Source: UBA1081 sp964443825 (GTDB lineage: Bacteria; Bacillota; Clostridia; Oscillospirales; Acutalibacteraceae). From it: DNA of 9,102 bases. Both the position numbers and the translations under genes were made by a program. The stretch is from assembly GCA_964443825.1 (NCBI GenBank), contig CAYUEV010000051.1, positions 1-9,102 of the forward strand, given 5' to 3'. Shown piece after piece: positions 1 through 5,505 of this stretch. Every line of letters begins with the position of its first letter. Positions within the stretch are counted from its first letter, which is position 1. The notes under the pieces were generated by a model that saw only the letters and a list, made by a program, of their open reading frames with translations, searched no databases and was not told the origin of the DNA.

Positions 1-4
1 CTAT

Positions 5-37
5 ATCCGGCTTAACATGGCGGGATTTCGTTTATTA
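5..37 (+). terminator. possible weak intrinsic terminator of an upstream gene
   Basis: Positions 5-11 (ATCCGGC) can pair with 20-26 (GCGGGAT), giving six pairs around one G-G mismatch and an 8-nt loop. A T-rich run (TTTCGTTTATTA, about 26-37) follows. This would fit the end of a transcript entering from the left, but the stem is short and imperfect and the upstream gene is not in the window. No reading frame through 1-174 looks like a real gene end. Confidence 0.25.
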
Positions 38-59
38 CTAAAACGCAGGCGGATTAAAC

Positions 60-89
60 CCGCAAATTCCTTTAATTACGCCGCAAATT
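60..89 (+). repeat. 9-bp direct repeat CCGCAAATT, two copies 21 bp apart
   Basis: CCGCAAATT occurs at 60-68 and again, identically, at 81-89. The start-to-start distance is 21 bp, two helical turns, so both copies face the same side of the DNA. The pair lies 26 bp upstream of a candidate -35 element. Same-face direct repeats at about 21 bp are the usual layout of AraC/XylS-family activator half-sites, so this may be an activator site for the operon. No regulator gene is visible in the window, and a 9-bp repeat in AT-rich DNA could be chance. Confidence 0.35.
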
Positions 90-114
90 AAACGTTCCTT
101 CGGACAAATATATA

Positions 115-143
115 TTGCGTTTTGCCGCGTATTACTTTATAAT
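115..143 (+). promoter_or_regulatory. candidate sigma-A/sigma-70 promoter of the glycosidase operon
   Basis: A perfect -10 hexamer TATAAT lies at 138-143. Exactly 17 bp upstream, at 115-120, is TTGCGT, which keeps only the TTG half of the -35 consensus. Transcription would start near 150, leaving a leader of about 43 nt before the start codon at 193. The weak -35 with an ideal -10 and spacer suits an activator-dependent promoter, in keeping with the direct repeats just upstream. Start mapping was not possible here. Confidence 0.55.
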
Positions 144-180
144 AATATCGTAGGACTTTAAAATTTTTTTCCTTGTGAAA

Positions 181-195
181 AGAGGGCTGCTAATG
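181..195 (+). promoter_or_regulatory. ribosome binding site that decides the symporter start
   Basis: AGAGGG at 181-186 lies 6 nt before the ATG at 193-195. An in-frame GTG at 175 would add six residues (MKRGLL), but only a T-rich run precedes it, with no Shine-Dalgarno sequence. The purine block would also fall inside the coding region. I therefore choose 193. Confidence 0.7.
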
Positions 196-1656
196 GAGAA
201 TGAAAAAGAAATACGCTACGTGGGCGTTAAGGAAAACATCGCCTACGGATTGGCGAACGCGGGTCAGGTCTTCGGTTACAATATGGTTGCCGGCGGCTAT
301 ATGTCGTTGTTTTTCACAAAGGTTTTCGGTCTTCCGGCCGGGGCGGTTTCGCTTATGGTTCTCATTCTGGGAATCTGGGATACCGTCAACGACCCTCTTA
401 TGGGAAGCGTGGTTGACAGGACGAGGACTAGGTACGGAAAACTTCGCCCGTATTTGCTGTTCGTGCCGCTGCCGCTGTCGATTTTTACGGTTTTGCTGTT
501 TTCGGGACCCATTATTTTGCAGGACGTAGGATCGACCGCCATAAGAGTCGCTTATATGTACGTATCATACTTCCTGTGGGAACTTTTCTACACAATCGGG
601 GATATTCCGTTTTGGGGCATGAGCGCGGCAATCAGCCCGTCTCCGTCGGACAGAACAAGAGTGATTTCAAGCGCGAGATTCCTTTCAAGCCTCATAGGCG
701 GACTTTCTACCACGATTCTGGTAGTTATGATGGATCTGAGCGCCAACGGCTCGATCGGGCTTAACCTGTCGCAGGTCTTCCTGCTGCTCGCCGTAGTAGC
801 CGCCACATTCGGCATGGGACTTTTTTCACTTGCGGGAATTTGCACAAAAGAGAGAGTCGTTCAGTCCGTAAAACAACCGTCCGTTCTTGACGGTTTTAAG
901 CTGATGTTTAAAAACAAACCTCTGCTCTTAATTATACTCTCCAACGTCTTAGGCTCCGTGAGCGGACTTGCGGGCGTCTTTTCGACATACTACTATTCTG
1001 AGGTAATTCAGCTCAACTCTCTCACGCTGCTCATTTCCCTGCCGGGAACAATTTTCGGTTTTATCACATATCTGCTCATACCCAAGCTCAAAAAGCGTTT
1101 TGACAACAAACAGATTATTTTCTTAAACGCCTTTTGCAGACTTGTCGTCGGCGGACTCGTTTTCTTAATCGGCAGCGGAAGTTACACAAAATTCGGCGTC
1201 GTGATTCCGCTTTTAATGGTTCAGAACTTCATTTTCAGTTTCTTTAACACCGTCAACAGCGTCATTCCGACCGAGATGATAGGCGACACGGTGGATTATA
1301 TGGAGTGGAAAACAGGAGAGAGAAACGAGGGTGTTTCATTCTCTGTTCTGACCTTTGTAGGGAAGCTGACGGGTTCTATTTCGAGCTCTCTGGGCGCGGC
1401 GCTGCTGCCGTTAATAGGTCTGTCGTTTAAAACGATACCCGGAACTTCGGAGACCGTCACGGTTAAGGGCGACAAAACGGATTTTTACATCTGGGCGCTG
1501 TTTACATTCATCCCCCACATCCTGGGCGCCATAGCGGTTATACCGTATTTCTGGTATGATCTTACGGGCAAAAAACTTAAGACGATACGAGAGGAACTGA
1601 GAATACGCCACGGGGAACTCTCAAAGGAAATATCGGGAGGCGCCGAAGATGATTGA
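193..1656 (+). CDS. GPH-family (MelB-like) sugar:cation symporter
   Basis: A 487-residue inner-membrane protein, hydrophobic throughout with about 12 predicted helices, that should import a glycoside or small oligosaccharide with Na+ or H+. The family signature is clear: residues 62-84 hold WDTVNDPLMG then DRTRTRYGK, the GPH helix II/loop motif. D63, N66 and D67 match MelB D55, N58 and D59 of the cation site. The stretch DIPFW (137-141) places D137 and W141 at MelB D124 and W128, and R162 at MelB R149. By contrast MelB K18 and D19 correspond to Q25 and V26, so the sugar pocket is altered. A late TGERNEGVSFS stretch followed by K391 is also family-typical. It is the first gene of the operon and overlaps the next by 8 nt. 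Substrate is inferred from the downstream mannosidase and GH31 enzyme: an alpha-mannoside or related glycoside. Family assignment is firm; substrate is open. Confidence 0.93.
   Translation: MENEKEIRYVGVKENIAYGLANAGQVFGYNMVAGGYMSLFFTKVFGLPAGAVSLMVLILGIWDTVNDPLMGSVVDRTRTRYGKLRPYLLFVPLPLSIFTVLLFSGPIILQDVGSTAIRVAYMYVSYFLWELFYTIGDIPFWGMSAAISPSPSDRTRVISSARFLSSLIGGLSTTILVVMMDLSANGSIGLNLSQVFLLLAVVAATFGMGLFSLAGICTKERVVQSVKQPSVLDGFKLMFKNKPLLLIILSNVLGSVSGLAGVFSTYYYSEVIQLNSLTLLISLPGTIFGFITYLLIPKLKKRFDNKQIIFLNAFCRLVVGGLVFLIGSGSYTKFGVVIPLLMVQNFIFSFFNTVNSVIPTEMIGDTVDYMEWKTGERNEGVSFSVLTFVGKLTGSISSSLGAALLPLIGLSFKTIPGTSETVTVKGDKTDFYIWALFTFIPHILGAIAVIPYFWYDLTGKKLKTIREELRIRHGELSKEISGGAEDD
1635..1651 (+). promoter_or_regulatory. 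ribosome binding site inside the symporter 3' end
   Basis: GGGAGG at 1635-1640 precedes the ATG at 1649 by 8 nt and lies within the last codons of the symporter gene. The symporter stop (TGA, 1654-1656) falls after this start, so the two reading frames overlap by 8 nt. This arrangement favours translational coupling. Confidence 0.75.
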
Positions 1657-2266
1657 AACGAGATGCCCTAAATGCAATCAGAAACTCAGCGTATTTTATC
1701 TGAAGCAGGAGTGTCCTAATTGCGGGATAAACATGCTTTACTATAACTTTGACGAGCGGCTTCAGCAGGACGCGGAAAAGGCGCGAAAGGAAACGGAGGC
1801 TTTCGGCCTTTTCGGCTCAAAAATCAAAAAATCCTCGATAGGCTCGGCGCTGACGATTATAAGACTTGTTTTGTTTTTTACGCCGCTGGGCTCGATGTGC
1901 CTGCCGATGTTTACTATAGGCGACAAGACCGTCAGCCTGATAGCGCTTATACAATCAATTATTTCCGGCGGCTTTGATATAGGCGCTTTGACGGCGGACG
2001 TCCCGTATTTTCTCGGGGTCGTCTCAATGGCGCTTGTGATACTGCTGTCCCTTGCGGAGATTATCGTAAGCCTTTTCAGCGCCTTTAACAAGGGGCTTTT
2101 GAGAAACATAATCGCGTCGGCAATTAATCTCGCGGCGCTGCTGGGCGTTTCAATAGCCGTTATGGCAATGGGAGGAAAACCCGGCGTCGGGTTCTTCCTG
2201 ACTATAGGCATATATATAGTCTGCGACTGCCTGCATTTCGCGGTAAATAAGAAAATCGGTTCTTAG
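1649..2266 (+). CDS. zinc-ribbon multi-pass membrane protein, function unknown
   Basis: A 205-residue protein I cannot assign to a named family. Its first 26 residues form a small zinc ribbon: CPKC (C6, C9) and CPNC (C22, C25) separated by 12 residues. A charged, probably helical linker follows (about 34-62, rich in D, E, K, R and Q). The rest is hydrophobic, with about four likely membrane spans near 66-88, 117-143, 151-174 and 179-197. The net-positive, cysteine-bearing N-terminus suggests the ribbon faces the cytoplasm. Overlap with the symporter gene and an 11-nt gap to the mannosidase gene place it firmly in the operon. It could be an accessory or assembly factor for the transporter, or a membrane sensor, but neither is shown by the sequence. 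The start is fixed by a good ribosome binding site. It is not a shadow: composition, coupling and the cysteine pairs argue for a real gene. Confidence 0.85.
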   Translation: MIETRCPKCNQKLSVFYLKQECPNCGINMLYYNFDERLQQDAEKARKETEAFGLFGSKIKKSSIGSALTIIRLVLFFTPLGSMCLPMFTIGDKTVSLIALIQSIISGGFDIGALTADVPYFLGVVSMALVILLSLAEIIVSLFSAFNKGLLRNIIASAINLAALLGVSIAVMAMGGKPGVGFFLTIGIYIVCDCLHFAVNKKIGS

Positions 2267-2280
2267 GGAGAATATCAGTG
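2265..2280 (+). promoter_or_regulatory. ribosome binding site supporting a GTG start
   Basis: AGGGAG at 2265-2270 overlaps the TAG stop of the preceding gene (2264-2266) and lies 7 nt before GTG at 2278-2280. The next residues (AKKKIYVVATAHLD) lead directly into the first GH38 beta strand and zinc motif, so a later start would cut the catalytic domain. GTG is therefore the likely true start. Confidence 0.75.
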
Positions 2281-5200
2281 GCAAAAAAGAAAATCTATGT
2301 CGTCGCCACGGCGCATCTTGACACCGTCTGGTGTTGGGATTTAGAAGAGACGATAGACAAATACATTTTAAAAACGCTCAAAGACAATTTTAAACTTTTT
2401 GAAAAATATCCGAACTACACTTTCTCATTCGAGGGTTCATACAGATATGAGCTGATGGAGGAGTATTATCCGGAGCTTTTTAAGAAGATGAGCGATTATA
2501 TAAAAGAGGGCAGATGGCGCGTCTGCGGCTCCGCCTATGAAAACGGCGACGTCAACGTTCCCTCTCCGGAAGCTCTTATCAGAAACATACTCATTGGCAA
2601 CTCTTATTTTAAAAAGAAATTCGGCATAACGAGCAAAGACGTTTACCTGCCCGATTGTTTTGGTTTCGGAAAAGCTCTCCCGAGCGTCGCGCGCCACTGC
2701 AATCTCCTGGGCTTCACCACGCAAAAACTCGCCTGGGGCAGCGCGTTCGGGACGCCGTTTGACATAGGCTATTGGGTAGGCGCGGACGGAGAAAAAATTC
2801 TCGCCAATATAAATCCTCATTCCTATTCCTACACGCTCAAAAAACTGCGCAACTGGGGCTTTGTCCTTGACAAACTGAAAGAAGACGAAAAATACGGTCT
2901 CGATATGACTTACATTTTCCACGGCGTTGGGGACAGAGGCGGCGCGCCCGCGGAGAGATCGGTAAGGTTTGTCGAGAACGAGGAAAAGAAAAACGGCGAA
3001 AGCGATATTGAAGTCCATCAGGCATACGCGGATGAAATTTTCAGAGACGTCGAAAACAATTTCACGCGGGAACAGAAGGACAGACTTCCCGTCTGGGACA
3101 ACGAGCTTGTGATGCAAAATCACGGCGTGGGCGGCTACACTTCAAGGTGCGTGGGCAAACGCTGGAACAGACGCTGCGAGGAACTTGCGGACACGGCCGA
3201 GAGAAGCTCCGTAATAGCCGATTATTTAGGCGTCAGGAGCTACGACAGGCAGGGTCTCACAACGGCGTGGAAGAGATTTATCGCGCACCAGTTCCACGAC
3301 GATCTGCCGGGTACGTCCTGCCAGAGAGTATATAAGCGTTCGTGGAACGATTACGCGCTTTCAATGAATCAGTTCAAAAACGAATATGAAAGCTCCGTAG
3401 GGGCGTATTCAAATCTTCTTAACAGCTCCCGCTGCGAGGGAAGGGCTATTTGCGTTTTCAATTCGATGGAGTTCCCGCGAAAAAGCTGCGTTGAATTTAC
3501 GCTCGAAAATGTCAAAAGCGATTTTGTGAGAGTTTTTGACTCGGATTCAAATGAGATAAAATCACAGTCTCAAAGGCTTCCCGACGGGAAACTTAAAGTC
3601 GTTATGGTCGCCGACGTAGGCCCCATGGGTACGAAAGTATATGACGTGAGAGAATCGCCGGAGCCCTGCGCCCTTGAAAGCGCCCTTGAGATCACCGAAA
3701 ATTCGCTCTCAAATGAAAAATACGACGTAAAATTGAACAAAAACGGCGATATAGCCTCAATAGTCGACAAATCCGCCGGCGGCAGACAACTCCTTAAAAA
3801 GCCGATAACTTTGGGACTTTACAGATACTCCGGTTCCGCTAACTGGCCCGCCTGGGAAATGAATTACGCGGAAGCTAACAAAAACGAGGACTATGTTCCG
3901 AAATTCGTAAAATCCGAAATTCTTGAAAACGGAAAGGCGAGAGTGGCGCTTAAAGTTACTCAGAAATTTGAAAACAGCGTTTTCTCTTTCGTCTACGCGC
4001 TTTCAAGCGGAGGAGAAATAGTAGAAGTCTATTCTCAGATAGAATGGCGGTCGCTTAAAATGCTCGCAAAACACAAGTTTTCCCTTACGGCGTCAAACGA
4101 CGTCGCGACTTTTGACCTGGGTTTGGGAGCGATAGAGCGCAAAAATATGAATGAAAAGCTGTTTGAGGTTCCCGCGCAGAAATGGGTCGATTTGACGGAC
4201 AGGGATGGTTCCTTCGGAGTCAGCATATTGAGCGAATGCAAATACGGCTGGGATAAATTCGACGACAATACGCTAAGACTAACCGCTATACACACCCCGA
4301 GGAAAAACTACAAGATCGACTCAATGCAGTCTTTTATGGATTTGGGACTTAACAGATATTCTTTCGCCGTTTTCAGTCACAACGGCAAATTAGGCGCGCA
4401 AACGCAAAAGGCGGCGCGCGGTTTTGTGACGCCGGCGTCGGCTTTTGAACTTCCGAAACACGCCGGGATTCTGGGAAGCGAGTACAATTTCATACAGACT
4501 TCTTCCGACGACGTTTTGGTAAGAGCCGTAAAAATGGCCGAGGACAGCGATAAAATTGTGGTGCGGCTTAACGAGGGCGCTAACAGAACCGTTGAAAACT
4601 ATACCTTGACGCTGGGGGAGGGCATTGAGAGCGCGGAGGAGATCTATGGCAGCGAAGAACCCAGGGGTCCCGCCGAAGTCTCGGATTCAAAACTTGTCTG
4701 CTCCTTTAAGCCTTATGAAATCAAGAGCTTCCTCTTAACCTTAAAAAAGCCCGATTTTGTCAAAAAAACCGAGTTGTGCGCGCCTCTGGAGACCGAATAT
4801 AACAGAAAAATCATCACAAAGCAAAACGAAAAAGGCGATTTCCCTTACAACATTCCGTATGAAATCGCTTCGGATTCTATTCGTTCCTGCGGCGGAATAT
4901 TTGAACTTCATAAGGACGGCGCCAACGCCTTTACCGCCGACGGGCGAAAAATCGGCATAGATTCCGACGTTAAGAGCGTTTTGGCGCTTTGCGCCGCGGC
5001 GAGAGACGATAAGACGGTCGAGTTTAAACTTGACGACGCTCCGCTTAAAAAGAAAATTTACTCCATGACCGAGCGTTTCGCGCGTTGGGATCTTTACGAT
5101 TTCGGCGAAACCGCTTATATAAAGGACGCGAATCTGGGCTATGAGGCCACGCACTGCCACGATCCGAACGGAAAAGACGTAACCGCCAAACAACTTTGCT

Positions 5201-5466
5201 TTTATGTGGTCAGGATAGATACGCGCGGCGCCAAAACTCTGACCTTTCCCGTCGACGGCGAAATGATCATACTGTCTTTGTCAAAGGTTCTCTCCGACAA
5301 CGCGGTTCTTGTGAGCGACGTCTACGACAGGATAGAAAATAACCGCCCGTTCACGTTCAGACTGACAAACAAGGAACAAAAGGAATACAAAAAACTCAAG
5401 AGATATAAATATTTAAACGACAAAGACGGCTTTAAAAGAGACGACGGCAGGGGAAAGGACTATTAG
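2278..5466 (+). CDS. GH38 alpha-mannosidase, long bacterial form, cytoplasmic
   Basis: A 1062-residue glycoside hydrolase predicted to release alpha-linked mannose by a zinc-dependent retaining mechanism. The catalytic domain opens at once with AHLDTVW (H13, D15). The nucleophile is D126 in LPDCFGFG, and H340 in QFHDDLPGTS completes the expected zinc set. GVGDRGGAP (216-224) matches the family glycine-rich motif, and D219 is a candidate acid/base. A helical middle region contains YTSR-GKRWNRR-E (287-301). Beta-sandwich domains follow, with the family's AQKWVDL (633-639) and KYGWD (655-659). Beyond about 830 is a further module with GANAFTADGRKIGI (881-894) and THCHD (958-962), similar to extensions I recall in other bacterial GH38 enzymes. 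GDVNVPSPE (90-98) marks a bacterial subgroup rather than the Golgi/lysosomal type. There is no signal peptide, so the enzyme should act on imported sugar. Linkage preference cannot be read from sequence. Confidence 0.93.
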   Translation: MAKKKIYVVATAHLDTVWCWDLEETIDKYILKTLKDNFKLFEKYPNYTFSFEGSYRYELMEEYYPELFKKMSDYIKEGRWRVCGSAYENGDVNVPSPEALIRNILIGNSYFKKKFGITSKDVYLPDCFGFGKALPSVARHCNLLGFTTQKLAWGSAFGTPFDIGYWVGADGEKILANINPHSYSYTLKKLRNWGFVLDKLKEDEKYGLDMTYIFHGVGDRGGAPAERSVRFVENEEKKNGESDIEVHQAYADEIFRDVENNFTREQKDRLPVWDNELVMQNHGVGGYTSRCVGKRWNRRCEELADTAERSSVIADYLGVRSYDRQGLTTAWKRFIAHQFHDDLPGTSCQRVYKRSWNDYALSMNQFKNEYESSVGAYSNLLNSSRCEGRAICVFNSMEFPRKSCVEFTLENVKSDFVRVFDSDSNEIKSQSQRLPDGKLKVVMVADVGPMGTKVYDVRESPEPCALESALEITENSLSNEKYDVKLNKNGDIASIVDKSAGGRQLLKKPITLGLYRYSGSANWPAWEMNYAEANKNEDYVPKFVKSEILENGKARVALKVTQKFENSVFSFVYALSSGGEIVEVYSQIEWRSLKMLAKHKFSLTASNDVATFDLGLGAIERKNMNEKLFEVPAQKWVDLTDRDGSFGVSILSECKYGWDKFDDNTLRLTAIHTPRKNYKIDSMQSFMDLGLNRYSFAVFSHNGKLGAQTQKAARGFVTPASAFELPKHAGILGSEYNFIQTSSDDVLVRAVKMAEDSDKIVVRLNEGANRTVENYTLTLGEGIESAEEIYGSEEPRGPAEVSDSKLVCSFKPYEIKSFLLTLKKPDFVKKTELCAPLETEYNRKIITKQNEKGDFPYNIPYEIASDSIRSCGGIFELHKDGANAFTADGRKIGIDSDVKSVLALCAAARDDKTVEFKLDDAPLKKKIYSMTERFARWDLYDFGETAYIKDANLGYEATHCHDPNGKDVTAKQLCFYVVRIDTRGAKTLTFPVDGEMIILSLSKVLSDNAVLVSDVYDRIENNRPFTFRLTNKEQKEYKKLKRYKYLNDKDGFKRDDGRGKDY

Positions 5467-5490
5467 GACAGTATTTTGTAGACGAATTTT

Positions 5491-5505
5491 GGAGGTTTTT
5501 ATATG
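5491..5505 (+). promoter_or_regulatory. ribosome binding site of the GH31 gene
   Basis: GGAGG at 5491-5495 stands 7 nt before the ATG at 5503. The 36-nt gap after the mannosidase stop shows no terminator hairpin and no promoter-like pair, so the GH31 gene is probably on the same transcript. Confidence 0.75.

Noticed and set aside
2..91. Open plus-strand frame of about 29 residues at the left edge, ending in TAA
   Set aside because: Low-complexity basic peptide with no motif, overlapping the direct repeats; more likely non-coding than the end of an upstream gene.
2437..3123. 228-codon open frame on the minus strand inside the mannosidase gene
   Set aside because: It is antisense to clearly conserved GH38 motifs, its product has no recognisable domain, and long antisense frames are expected opposite genes with this codon bias.
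4741..5193. 150-codon minus-strand frame opposite the mannosidase C-terminus
   Set aside because: No recognisable protein, fully inside a supported gene; a shadow of the codon bias. The same holds for the minus-strand frames at 1762-2211 and 6100-6537.
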